From: Cynocephalus volans
Taxonomy: Eukaryota > Chordata > Mammalia > Dermoptera > Cynocephalidae
Reading direction: 5' to 3'
NCBI RefSeq assembly: GCF_027409185.1
Contig: NC_084469.1
Coordinates: forward strand, 100,689,835-100,753,834
DNA: 64,000 nt
Shown: positions 47,316 through 58,055 of the stretch, piece by piece
How the letters are laid out: each line of letters begins with the position of its first letter
Position numbering within the stretch: the first letter of the stretch is position 1
The notes under the pieces: model-generated
What the model was told of the DNA's origin: nothing
Databases searched by the model: none
The model's input: only the letters and a program-made list of their open reading frames with translations
Program-made: the position numbers and the translations under genes

Positions 47316-48640
47316 TCCTAATCATGTCTATAGAATAGATATCTGCAGCATCTGGGGTCCGAGTTAAAACTACACATCCCTTGACCTCACTTAAGCACTA
47401 TTAACTCTGGAGCACTGGGCAGGTTCCTAGAAAACCGAGGTAAACAAGCACATCATGAGAGGTTAAAGTGCTCTAAATTCTAAGGATATTTTTAATTCTA
47501 GAATACTGTGTATAAATGACCTTTTATTCAATTTTATTTGTGAAATATATCATAGGTAAAGAGTGTGTGAAATATGTATCTGTGATTCTTACAGGATATT
47601 AGTATAATAAAAGTATATATATACATATCCACCACCTAAGTTGAAAAATAGAGCATTACGATCAACTTAGAATCCTTCTGTGGGACTATCAAAATCAAAC
47701 CACCCTCAGTCTTTCCCAGAAAAAGCACTATCCTGAATTTTATGTAATATTAATCATTTTCTTTGCTATTCTTTATATTAGATCAAACCCTCTGAAAATG
47801 ACAACATTTCACTGTTTTTGACCTACAGTATGATTTATAAATGTGCCTGTTTTAACTTGTTAAAAGTTGGATTTTAATATGATGTTGTATATCTCAAAAT
47901 AGCTAGAACAGAGAATTTTGTTCATACCACAAAGAAATGACAAACGTTTGAAGTGATAGATGAACTAATTACCCTGATTTGATCACTACACAATGTATAC
48001 ATGTATCAAAACATTACATTGTACCCCATATATATGTTCAATTAGTATATGTCAATTAAAATAAAAATTGTAAAGTTAAATCTTAATGAATGCACTTGGT
48101 GTCTTCTTTTGCTCAACATGTTTTTGAGATTAACTCATTTTATTGCACATCGGAAGTTCATTTTCAATACTGTGTATTTTTACAAGATACATGATGATAT
48201 CATGAAATAATTATCTTTTTTGGCAAAGAAATAGCACTTTTATTTATTTTATTGTCTATATTTAAGATGTAAAACATAATGTTGTGATAAGCATATACAT
48301 AATGAGATGATTATTACAGTCAAGTAAATTAACATACCCATCATCTCATGTAGTTACTTTTTTTGGTGGTAAAAGTACATAAAATATAGTTTCTGAGAAA
48401 ATTTCCAATATTTAACACAATAATAGTGATCTTTAAAAATTATTTTTAACAGTGATCTTTTTTGATATTGCTGGACATTTTAAAAGCATCGTTTCCAATT
48501 ATAAAAATGCTACTTTGAATATTTTTGTACATGTCTCCTGGTGGAAATAAACCAATGTTTCTTCTATGTATAACTTACAGTTTGAAGCTTTTGACTATAA
48601 GGGAATACCTGTTCTACTTGGTGTTATTCCAAATATTACC
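47316..48640. repeat. Last recognisable array sequence with L1 3' ends
   Basis: 47400-47880 and 48100-48230 match unit flanks (compare 38160-38800). 47880-48095 is a sense L1 3' end ('acattgtaccccatatatatg'). 48225-48450 is an antisense L1 3' end ('ttacagtcaagtaaatt'). 48450-48640 resembles 31230-31330 and 15520-15600. No gene. Confidence 0.6.
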
Positions 48641-49109
48641 GAACGCAGGTCCAGCTGCTCACCCACTTGAGAAGGAGAGAAAAAAAGACTCAGAATTCAA
48701 ACGGTTGGTGTTAGAAAAGCAGACGTATTCAGCTGAAGGAGATGGTAGTCTGTCCTCTGTCCCATCTCAAAGACTTAGATTTACTGAGGGATTTTACAGG
48801 AGGGGGCAAGAGAAAGGAACATGTAAAGATGAAAATCAGGTGAGAAGGAGACGTGAGCTACAAGGGCTCCGTGTCTATGAGTCAGGTACAAGGTCTCACC
48901 AAAGCCTCGTCTGGTTTCTGTTCTTATCTTCACCATTATCTCAGGACCCTGCAAGATTTTGATTTGATCCGGAGTAGAATCAACTCTTCCGCAAAGTCTT
49001 TTGTGTATTTCTGCTTTGCAGAGCTCTGGTTGACTTGGCTGGTGCCCGAGGTCAGCTTCCAGTCATTTGGCCTTGATCTGTCCTCAAAACTCTACAGCTG
49101 GCTGCTTTG
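48641..49109. other. Unassigned sequence just outside the OR array
   Basis: Not recognised. It holds an open frame of 145 codons (48525-48962) with no domain I can name; codons 30-90 are Lys/Glu/Arg-rich and low in complexity. The sequence has an LTR-like look but no clear ends. I do not call a gene. Confidence 0.3.
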
Positions 49110-49145
49110 AAAGAAGGGAGGGAAGGAGGGAAGGAAGGAAGGAAG
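49110..49145 (+). repeat. Short GGAA-type microsatellite
   Basis: Imperfect GGAA/GGGA repeats of about 36 bp immediately before an L1 fragment. Confidence 0.85.
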
Positions 49146-50400
49146 TTGGGAAAACTGAATATCCACATGCAAAGAATAAAGTTGGGCCCTTATCTTATAC
49201 CATAGACAAAAATTAACTCAAAATGGATTAAAGACCTAAAAGTAAGACCTAAAACTATTAAACTCCTAGAAGAAAATATAGGGGAAAATGTCCATGGCAT
49301 TGAATTTGGCAAAGATTTCTTGAATATGATACCAAAAGCACAAACAACTAAAGCAATAGACAAATGGAACTACATCAAACTTTAAAGGTCTTGTGTGTCA
49401 AAGGAAACAAACAGTGAAAATCCAGCCGATGGGAAGAGAGAAAATATTTTCAAACCACATACCTGATAAGGGATTAATATACAGACTATATAAAGAACTC
49501 ATATAATTTAATAGCAAAAAACAAAATAACCTGGTTTAAAACGTGGGCTTTAACAATCATTTCTCTAAAGAAGATATACGAGTGGCTAACAAGCATATAA
49601 AAGATGCTCAAACCACTAATCATTAGAGAAACGCAGATCAAAGCCACAGTGAATTATCCCACATATCCATTAGGAAATCTACTGTAAAAACAAAACAAAA
49701 CAACAACAACAAAACAAGAACAGAAAATAACAAGTCTTGGTGAGAATGTGGAGAAATTGGAACCTGTGTGCACTGCTGGTGGGGTTGTGAAGTGGTGTAG
49801 CCACTATGGAAAACACTGGAGGTTCTTCAGAAAATTAAACACAGAACTGCCATATGATTCAGCAATCCCACCTGTAGGTATATATCCAAAAGAACTGAAA
49901 GCAGTGTCTCAAGAGCTATCTGAACACCCATATTTATTGCAGCATTATTTGCAGTAGCCATAAGGTGGAAGCAACTCAAATGTCCATCATTGAATAAATG
50001 GATGTACAAAATGTGGTATATCCATAGAAAGAAATATTACTCAACCTTGAAGAAGGAGTAAATCCTGTCGCATGGAAGACTGCAACATGGAAGAACCTTG
50101 AGAATATTATACTAAATGAAGTAAGCCTGTCACAATAAGACAAATACACTGCCTTTGTATGAGCAGTCAAATTCTAGAAATGGAAAATAGAATGGTGATT
50201 ACCAGGGGCTGGGGGAGAGGGGGATGAGGAGCCGTTCAGTGGGGATAGAGTTTCAGCTTTGCAAAAAGGGAAAGCTCTGGAGACCTGTTTCACTGTAATG
50301 TGAACATACATAACATTACTGAACTATACACTTAAAAATGGTTAAGATGACAATTTTTATGTTATACCTTTTTTACCACAATTAAAAGTTTAAAAAAAAT
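49146..50400 (+). mobile_element. L1 ORF2 3' part and 3' UTR, sense
   Basis: 'actgaatatccacatgcaaa' through 'ctcctagaagaaaata', 'gttggtggggt'-type ORF2 sequence near 49770 and the 3' UTR ('taccaggggctgggggagag' near 50200) to an A-rich end. Frames are broken. Confidence 0.8.
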
Positions 50401-50870
50401 TATTTTAGAAAAGAAAATTTTCAAAAGAGGGTACATTTCATAGCCACCACCCTTTCAGATTGTTCTCTGGGGTATCTGTTTGATCAACAAGTTATCTGGA
50501 TATATATTAACCCAAGGCTTTACTTGAATAAAAGATCTATTTGTCCTCTCAAAAAATAAAAATAAAAAGATAAAAAATAAATAAAAAGAGGGTAAAGAAA
50601 ATGATGAAATAGAGGGGAAGAGCATGAAAGCGATCAAATCCAACCTTGACAATAAGGATTTAGAGCATCAAGTCCTTCACTTACTTACTTTTATTTTGGC
50701 CTTGAACCCTGCACCTTGACGTCATCAGCCCACGCTCTTACCACCCGAGCTCACTGGCCACCCTCTTCTTTTACTAAATGTCCCAGGAAATTAGTTCTAT
50801 GGTTTAGGGTTTGTCGTCATGTGACAACAATGCCCTTACCTTTATAATGACTAATTCTTTTCTGTTAGAC
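50401..50870 (-). mobile_element. A-rich stretch and antisense tRNA-derived SINE
   Basis: 50540-50600 is A-rich. 50690-50765 read on the minus strand gives 'tggccagtgagctcgggtgg' and 'gcagggttcaagg', a tRNA-like body with A- and B-box remnants. The rest is unassigned. Confidence 0.5.
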
Positions 50871-51087
50871 CAGGGTTTCTCAATCCTGCCATTAGTGACA
50901 TGTGGGCCTGAACAATCCTCTGTCATGGGGTGTGGGGGATAACTGTCCTGTGCATCGTAAGATATTTAACAGCATCCCTGACCTCTACCCAATAGATGCT
51001 GATAGCACCCTCCTCAATTGTGACAAATGTCTCCACACACTGCCAAATATCTGCAGAGGGACAAAATCATCCCAGTTGAAAACAACT
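50871..51087 (+). mobile_element. MER20 (hAT-Charlie) element
   Basis: Begins 'cagggtttctcaatcctgcc', includes 'gtcctgtgcatcgtaagat', 'agcatccctgacctctaccc' and 'ctgccaaatatctgcagagg', and ends 'cccagttgaaaacaa'. About 217 bp, nearly full length. Confidence 0.88.
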
Positions 51088-52199
51088 CGTAGGCTCTTTT
51101 TGCCTCAATGCACTAGGGAGCTTTACATTTAGGAATGTCACTCACATTTAAACAATGGAAAAAGTATAGAGAGGCTAGCACAATTTCAAGGTGATTCTCC
51201 TCCAAGGTCTATGATGTCTACCCAAGGCTGAACCTCAGGTTAATTTCTACTCCAGGTACAGAATTCTTACCAACTGGGGCTCTCAAAGACAGGTGATTCC
51301 CCTGTAAGTGGCAAGAGTTGCCCACAAACTGGTCACATCCCAGAGTTTATTGCTGGAGGGTGCATGAAACCACCCATCTCATTCCACACGCCTCAGGTGA
51401 ACATTGTGGTCACATTATAGGTCTTATCCCAGGACAGAGCAGATAAACTCTTTTGTCTGGGTGTACATAGCTCTTTTCCACATTATAATATAATTGTGTC
51501 TCTATAATGTCATAATTGTGTCTGTCTAATTGTAATATGGTACATAATTGTGTGTGTCTAATGTCATCCAAGAAAAAGAAAGTGATACATATACTTGGAA
51601 TGACATAAGGTTAGACAAATAGATACAGGCACTTTCTGGATGTCAGTAGTAAGAACCATTACAGTCAGCCCATCATGGAAAATTCCAGTAAGACAGAAAT
51701 TTTATCTGTTTATCCCACATGATGTGGGGCTCCCCCCCCCGCCATATTTACTCAATTTTTATTTTTTAATAGTTTTAGGCTGTCATAGAAGTTGCAAAAT
51801 CATACTGACATTTCCCGCGTACCCTTTACCCAGCTTTGCCCAGTGATAACATTATCTTCTACAACCACAGCATATTATCAAAACCAGAAAATAGACATGA
51901 GAACGATGCTAAGAACTAAACTAAATTTCTTATGGAAATTAAACGAGGGTTTCTTTTTAAGGAAGCACAGAAAAAGACAGACCTCACACATTTAGACTGG
52001 ATCAGATTAAATCCTTAGTGGATCAAAGCTTCATTGCATTAAAGAGGAAATATCCACACTTGGAGATTAAAAAATAAATAAAAGAAATCACTCTGGGGCA
52101 CTAAGTTTAATGTCTGAGACATACAAATTCCATGCTAATTAAAAGACGTTCCATTTAATATATGCATCAATCTTCTTATTAAATGTATTGATACGGCAG
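51088..52199. other. Intergenic sequence, no gene seen
   Basis: An imperfect repetition of 'ataattgtgt' lies at 51488-51555. A run of nine Cs is at 51732-51740. 51750-52000 may be a very old L1 relative. No conserved coding frame. Confidence 0.4.
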
Positions 52200-52385
52200 C
52201 TCTCAACCTGGACTGTGCTTTATTTAGGATCTCCTGTGGTGCTTTTGAAAGTCTCAGTGTGTAAGCACCACACCAGACCAATGAAATAAAAGTCTCTGGT
52301 GGTCAGATCCAGGTAGTACTTTTTTAAAGATTCCCCAATGATTCTAATCTGCAGCCAAGGTTCAGAATCACTGTTCTAATAGATT
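52200..52385 (+). mobile_element. hAT-Charlie non-autonomous fragment (MER5/MER58-like)
   Basis: 'ctctcaacctggactgtgc', 'ggatctcctgtggtgctttt', 'gattccccaatgattctaat' and 'cagccaaggttcagaatcac' are typical of this group; the exact family is uncertain. Confidence 0.65.
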
Positions 52386-52429
52386 TTGCAACTTAAAAAA
52401 ATAAAGACAAGTTGATGTGATCTGAAGCT

Positions 52430-52680
52430 AACAATGAGTTTGATTGGGAGACAGACTTTCCACTGAGATTCACATAGAGGCGCATAGGAAAGGGGGGAGA
52501 GGGGGAGCGGGAGGGAGGTTGGGGGATAATTGGGAGGGGGCAAAGGGTACAAAAGTAATTTCTGGTAATGGGCATGTCCCCAGTATGAATCTGGCCCTCA
52601 CGTCATGGGCAGGAGGGGGGACAATTAGCTTTGTATCTCATGAATATTCTTAATAAATAAATAATAATAATAATAATAAA
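52430..52680 (+). mobile_element. Young L1 3' UTR, sense, with (AAT)n tail
   Basis: Reverse complement of the 3' UTR seen at 16720-16900 and 27990-28150: G-rich 'ggttgggggataattggg', 'catgggcaggag' and 'ttgtatctcatgaatattc', followed by an AAT repeat tail to 52680. Confidence 0.85.
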
Positions 52681-53203
52681 ATAGAGGCACACAGCTAAAG
52701 GGATCTATGTATTTTCTAATGCCCTCCAAGATTGTTTTGATTAGGTCCCTTTAGATTCAAAGAAAAGGAAGAGGACCAAATAAAGGAGGGGACAACCAGA
52801 GGGCACTTGTGAGCCAATGTCACGTGACACTGACTGTCAGAGAAAAATTTGATATTCACAGAGTGTTTAAGATAACAAAAGGCATCTTCTTTATAATTCT
52901 GGACTCTACCTGTCTAGTCTCAGTAGTACAGTCATTCCCCTTATCCAAAGTTTTCTTTTCCGCAGTTTCAGTTACCCGAGGTCAACAGCAGTCCAAAAAT
53001 ATTAAATGGAAAATTCCAGAAATAAACAATTTGTAAATTTTAAATTGTATGCCACTCTGCGTGCCATGGTGAAATCTCATGCTGTCCTTATCTGTCCTGT
53101 CTGGAACTCGAATTGTCCCTCTGTCCAGCATATTTACCTAGTAAATGCTACCCACACATTAATCACTTAGTAGCCCTCTGGGTTATCAGATCACCTGTCT
53201 AGG

Positions 53204-53815
53204 TGAGACAGAATAGGGCTAGGCTTGTGAACCAAACTCACTCCATTTTCCCTGCAAAGGACACTTTGTCACTTTTCCCCTGCACAGTCATGAGAACCCC
53301 CATGGCACACGATTATCCCATGACCTACCCTGATGAAATAAATGGTGATAAGAGGGGAACAGATATTCACTGAGTTGCAAAACCCTTCCCCAAGACTTGT
53401 TTCCCGTAATTGTAAAAACTGAGTTACAAATTAACCTTAAGACCCCTTTAGGAGTTCCCACATGCACACAAAGCTTAAAGATAACCACTACAATGACACT
53501 CCTGAGGTGACTATAATGAACACCACCATCTTGAACCTACTGAGCAGGTGCAAGGACAAAAGCCCTAACTGAGCATGCCCCCATGATGCCACCAGGAAGA
53601 ACCAAATGGACCACCCCCAGTGATGCTGGCCTGCACCCCTTAACCCCTTTCCCTGTAAAGAACCCTGAACCGCTCCCCTCAGGGAGCTAGCTTTCCTGTA
53701 GCTACCCCTTTATACATAAATCTATCTCTTCCTTTAATAAAATGTCGCTTGCTTTACTGCTGGGTGCATTGTTCATTTCTATGACTTTGGGACCCAAGAG
53801 CCTAATTCAGTAACA
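53204..53815 (+). mobile_element. Solo LTR (ERV1-like) inside the Tigger
   Basis: Interrupts Tigger sequence that matches on either side ('gttatcagatcacctgtct' before, 'gcagtgcatgtgttcaag' after). Starts TGAGACAG and ends GTAACA. A polyadenylation-type 'ctttaataaaatg' lies near 53735, with C-rich promoter-like sequence before it. No gag, pol or env sequence. Ends are approximate and no target duplication was resolved. Confidence 0.6.
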
Positions 53816-54409
53816 GAGATGTAGCAGTGCATGTGTTCAAGTAATTCTTATTTTACTTAATAATAACCCTTATGTTACTTAACAATAATAAGCACAAAAG
53901 TAGTGATGGCAGCAATTTGGGTATGCCAAAAAGAAGCCTTGAAGTGCTTCCTTTAAGTGAAAAGGTAAAGTTTCCAACTTAGCAGGAAAAGAAAAAAAAT
54001 TGTACGCTGAGGTTGCAAATATCTATGGTAAGAACAAATCTCTTATCCATAAAATTGTGAAAAAGAAAAAAGAAATCATGCTAGTTTTGTGGCCACACCT
54101 TAAAGAGTAAAAGGTATGGCCACAATGCATAATAAATGGTTGGTTAAGACAGAAAAGGCATTAAATTCATGGGTAGAAAACATGAATAGAAACAGGGTCA
54201 GTACTACTGTAACCCAGAGTCTCCTAAATGCCCAGGTACTGGCTGCTGCTAAAAGGTCCAAAACAGGAAGTGAAGTGAACTGGTCATGATACTTTGTTCT
54301 GAGTTTCTGTTCTTGCAGGAGGTGGCAGGAAGTCACGATTCATGAAACTCTAGACTACCCTCAAAACATACCAGCTGAAACTGAAATATGAGCCTCAGAG
54401 ATGAACTTT

Positions 54410-54901
54410 GGTGACTCTCTGCCCAAGGAGGAGCCAAGATCTCCACACTCACTTGCCCCTATTTTATGTCATGGGTTAACTGTGACAGGAAGTTTCAATT
54501 GGCCACCTATGGACTGTAATGTGTCCTAGCCAAGGACTCAAGGTTTAGCCCCTGTGACAACTTCCGGAGGTCCTACTGTTGTCCAAAGGCCACATTTTTT
54601 CCTGGGTCCAAATGCAATTTTGAGCTTCGGAACTGACCAATGAACTGTGTCCCATAACCAACCAATCCAAATTGAACAAGCTTGTGTCCTTCATTTACAT
54701 GAGAGAACGTCAGTGAGAACTGGAGCAAGAAATTAGGTGGGAACTTTGGCTATATAGGATGACTCCTTTCCCTCGTTTGGGGAGACACTACTTTGGGAGT
54801 GATCACCAATGTTCTCCTTACTTGCAAGTAATAAAAAATTTTCCTCCTACCCTGGTCCTGGATGTGCCCTCCAAGGGACAGACCCCCATTGTCTAGTAAC
54901 A
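54410..54901 (+). mobile_element. Second LTR-like insertion inside the Tigger
   Basis: TATA-like 'ggctatataggat' near 54750 and 'caagtaataaaaaatttt' near 54826 are placed as in retroviral U3 and R regions. Tigger 3' terminal sequence ('tctactgggggtcttggaat') resumes right after 54901. The left boundary is uncertain (54380-54480). Solo, no viral genes. Confidence 0.55.
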
Positions 54902-54978
54902 CTTTCTGCAGTTTCCATCATCTACTGGGGGTCTTGGAATGTATTCCCTTCAGATAAGGGGGAGGTGCTTTCACTGTA

Positions 54979-55600
54979 GTCACATTATAATTAGACACAA
55001 AGGAGGAACATCAAAGAGTTAACAAAGGAACTTAAGCTCCTTACCTAAAGATGTCATTACTACAAAGTAAATTTGAGTGCAAGTTTCTATCACATTCAAT
55101 TAGAACACCTCGTGAGTACTGAAAACAACATCCTGAGAAAATGCAAAAAGATGGTTAAGCCCCTAGAAATTAAGATCTTGAACCAACTAAAATAGCTTAG
55201 TTACCAAACCTAACAGCTGGCTCATTAAGACTCATATCAAGATCCTCGCTCCATTGCAACCATTGATCCAAAACTATTGTCTCATAAGCTTTGCTCTGTG
55301 CCAACTAGTGCCCTGCCTTACAGATCCTGCCTTAAAATTACCCAGCCCAGGTATTAAAACCCTATAAATATCCTTCTCTGACTTCCCCCTTTTGAAATGC
55401 TATTGAGATTCTTTTGAGATAGTGCCCCCCTTGTTACCCCAGGTCTAGTAAGCCTGTTTGTTCTACAGTATTTTCTGGTGAGGTATTGGGGAGTCATCAG
55501 TTGATAATTGCTTCAGGATTAATGGTTGCATTACACTTTTTAAGTCCATATGGCTCGAGGGCACTTCTTATAAACTAACTTAAGTCTAGTGATGACAAAA
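54979..55600. mobile_element. LTR-like sequence downstream of the Tigger
   Basis: About 55140-55500 has LTR character: 'aaaaccctataaatatcc' (TATA-like, near 55355) followed by a pyrimidine-rich block and 'ttaccccaggtctagtaagc'. The family is not recognised and no internal retroviral sequence adjoins. Confidence 0.35.
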
Positions 55601-55604
55601 TTCA

Positions 55605-57010
55605 GAACAGCTATACGTCTGAAATGAGGAGGCTTCATTTAGCATGGGCTAGGAGGTACAGAAAAATAGATGGAAAATTCTAGAATGCATGGAGTTTAAA
55701 CATCAGGCTTCTAACTAACACATGGATCAAGGAAGAAATCTCAGTAGAGGGGAAAATTATGTTAAGTGAAATAAACCAGACAAGGAAAGAGAAATACTGC
55801 ATGTTCTCATTCATAACTGGGTGGGAAGGAAGGAAGGAAGGAAGGAAGGAAGGAAGGAAGGAAGGAAGGAAGGAAGGAAGGAAGGAAGGAAGGAAGGAAG
55901 GAAGGAAGGAAGGAAGGAAGGAAGGTTCAGGTGAAGGGCATGAAGAAAAATCATGATTTGTAATAATGAATATGCTAATAATAAATACTATATTTTTAAA
56001 ATTTAAACATACTTTGAACTAAATAAAATGAAAACACAATTTACCAAAATTTGTGGATGCAACAAAAGCAGTGTTTAGAGGAAAATTTATAGCATTGGAT
56101 GCATAGATTAGAAATGAAGATATAAAATTGATCATCTAAGCTTTCACCTTAGGAAACTAGAAAAAGAGGAGCAAATTAAATCCAAAGTAAGCACAAGAAA
56201 AGAAATAATAAAAACTTAGAGCAGAAATCAATGAAATTAGAAACAAGAAATTAATGGAGAAAATCAATGAAACCAAAGTCTGGTTCTTTGAAAATATCAA
56301 TAAAATCAATAAACCTGTTGCCAGGCTAAGAAAAAAAAGAGATAATACAAATTACTAATAACAGAAATGAAAGAGGGGACATCACTATAGATACCACAGA
56401 CATTTACAGGATGATAAAGGAATATTATGAACAACTCTGTGCCCACAAATTTGATAACTTGGTGAAATGGACCAATTGCTCAAAAGATGCAATCTGCCAA
56501 AATTCACACAAGAAGAAATAAACAATCTGAACAGCCCCATATCTATTTTAAAAATTGACTTGATAATTAATAACCTTCCAAAACAGAAAGCATCAGGCCC
56601 AGAGTTCACTGATGAATTCTACCAAACATTTAGAGAAGAAATTATTCCAGTTCTCTGCGATCTAGAAGATAGATGCAGAAGGAATACTCCTGACTTATTC
56701 TATGAGGCCAGCATTCCCTTAATAGCAAAACCAAACAAAGACATTACAGGAAGAGAAAACGATAGACCAATATCTCTCATAAACATAGATGCAAAAATCC
56801 TTAACAAAATACGAGCAAATTGAATCCAAAAACACATTTTAAAGAATTATACACCATATAATGCACCATAATTAAGTGGGATTTATCCCACGTGTGCAAT
56901 GCTGGTTTAACACTTGAGTAAACTAACGTAATCAATAACATCAACAGGCTAAGGAAGAAAAATGAAAAAGATTTCCCCCCAATATAGCTGTTTTCCATAA
57001 TCTTATTTTT
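55605..57010 (+). mobile_element. L1 ORF2 fragment, sense, split by a small L1 3' end
   Basis: 55670-55750 is ORF2 sequence. A short second L1 3' end enters at about 55752 ('gttaagtgaaataaaccaga'). ORF2 resumes near 56008 and includes a reverse-transcriptase piece of 118 codons at 56467-56823 (KASGPEFTDEFYQTF, NDRPISLINIDAKI). Decayed; not a host gene. Confidence 0.75.
55824..55925 (+). repeat. (GGAA)n microsatellite, about 25 units
   Basis: Near-perfect GGAA tract of about 102 bp inside the small L1 3' end. It is open in one frame as a GRKE repeat and should not be read as protein. Confidence 0.97.
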
Positions 57011-57189
57011 TGGCAGGAATGCTGGTATTGTTTCTCTGTTTTACAGAATTACCGAATAACACCAGTAAATTGATATCATTGGGAACCAGGAATTTCAGAA
57101 TGGAGAAAGGAATCCCAGATGAAACAACAACGCTGTAAATTAAAACCCCTATGATCCCTGATTTGAATTGAAATGATCTGTATGAACAC

Positions 57190-58055
57190 GATGTATTTTA
57201 TCTTTAAAAAGTACGTATTTCCTGATGTCCATCAACAGATGATTGGCTGAAGAAAATGTGGTGTATACACAATGAAATATTACTCAGCCACAGAAAAGAA
57301 GGAAATTGCACCATTTGCAGCAACATGGATGAGCTTGGAGAGAATTATGTCAAATGAAATAAGCCAGACACAGAAAGAGAAATAACACACGTCCTCACTC
57401 ATACGTGAAAGCTAAAAATGTTGATGTCATAGTAGAGAGTAGATTAGTGGTTACTAGAGACTAGTAAGGGGAGGGGTAAAGGGGTGGGAGAGGACAGTCA
57501 ATGGATACAAAGGTGCAGAGAGACAAGAGGAATAAGACCCAGTGTTCTACAGCAGCACAGGTGGACTACAGTCCACAACAATCACTGCATAACGTTAAGT
57601 CACTGGTTGAGAGGATGTTAAATGCTCCCCACACAAAGAGGTGACAATGTTTGACATGCCATCATGTCAAAACACGTTATGCTAATTATCCTGATGTGAT
57701 CATTGCACACTGTATGAATATATCCAAATATCACATTGTACTCCATAAATATGTGCAATAATTGTGGGCCAATTAAGAAAAAATAAATGAAAAAAAAAAA
57801 GGAATTTCAGAGACAGAAGTAGATTAGAGGTTACCAGAAACGGGGGCTGGTAGTGGTGGGGAATAATAATAATAATGAGAAGTTATTGATAAATGGGTAC
57901 AGGCTGTGTTTAGGATGACAAGAATGTTTTGGAAATAGGTAGAGTAGTAGCCACACAGCATTGTAATGTAATTAATTCCACAGAACTGTATGTTTAAAAA
58001 TGCTTAAAATAGTGATCCTTATATATGTTTTACCACATTTTTTCCCTAAAAGTAT
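57190..58055 (+). mobile_element. Two L1 3' ends in sense orientation
   Basis: 57190-57800: 'gtccatcaacagatgattgg', 'cacaatgaaatattactcag', 'cacattgtactccataaata' and a poly(A) end. 57810-58055: another L1 3' end ('ttagaggttaccagaaac', 'gaactgtatgtttaaaaatg'). Confidence 0.8.

Larger units (their letters stand above)
1..48640 (+). repeat. Tandem OR7 array: six gene-plus-flank units
   Basis: Six OR copies lie head to tail, and the non-coding DNA between them is also alignable by eye. The 3' flank block carrying 'cctgaggc' and later 'cccagagacag' recurs after the genes ending at 793, 12907, 29797 and 44720. The 5' block carrying 'ctaatgag' and 'cacagagact' recurs before those starting at 11969, 28852, 36286 and 43785. 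The homology fades near 48640, which I take as the array edge. Unit size is about 7-8.5 kb once lineage-specific L1 insertions are removed. Confidence 0.85.
52929..54976 (+). mobile_element. Tigger-type (pogo/Tc1-mariner) DNA transposon, interrupted twice
   Basis: 5' end 'cagtcattccccttatc' preceded by TA (52927-52928); 3' end whose complement starts 'cagtgaaagcacctcccccttatc', followed by TA (54977-54978). Internal segment 53880-54330 is a decayed transposase N-terminal (DNA-binding) region: residues like MPKRSLEVLPLSEKVK, then KIVKKKKE and TEKALNSWVENMN in changing frames. Elements 53204-53815 and about 54410-54901 are LTR-like insertions. No functional transposase. Confidence 0.82.

Noticed and set aside
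48525-48962. 145-codon open frame just outside the array
   Set aside because: No recognisable domain, starts inside old L1-like sequence, low-complexity Lys/Glu content; insufficient for a gene call.
53880-54330. Possible domesticated Tigger transposase gene
   Set aside because: Reading frame is broken by stops and shifts and is truncated by LTR insertion; only the N-terminal region remains.
55759-55956. Open frame rich in GRKE repeats
   Set aside because: Translation of a GGAA microsatellite.
56467-56823. 118-codon frame with reverse-transcriptase-like residues
   Set aside because: Decayed L1 ORF2 fragment ending in a stop inside the domain.
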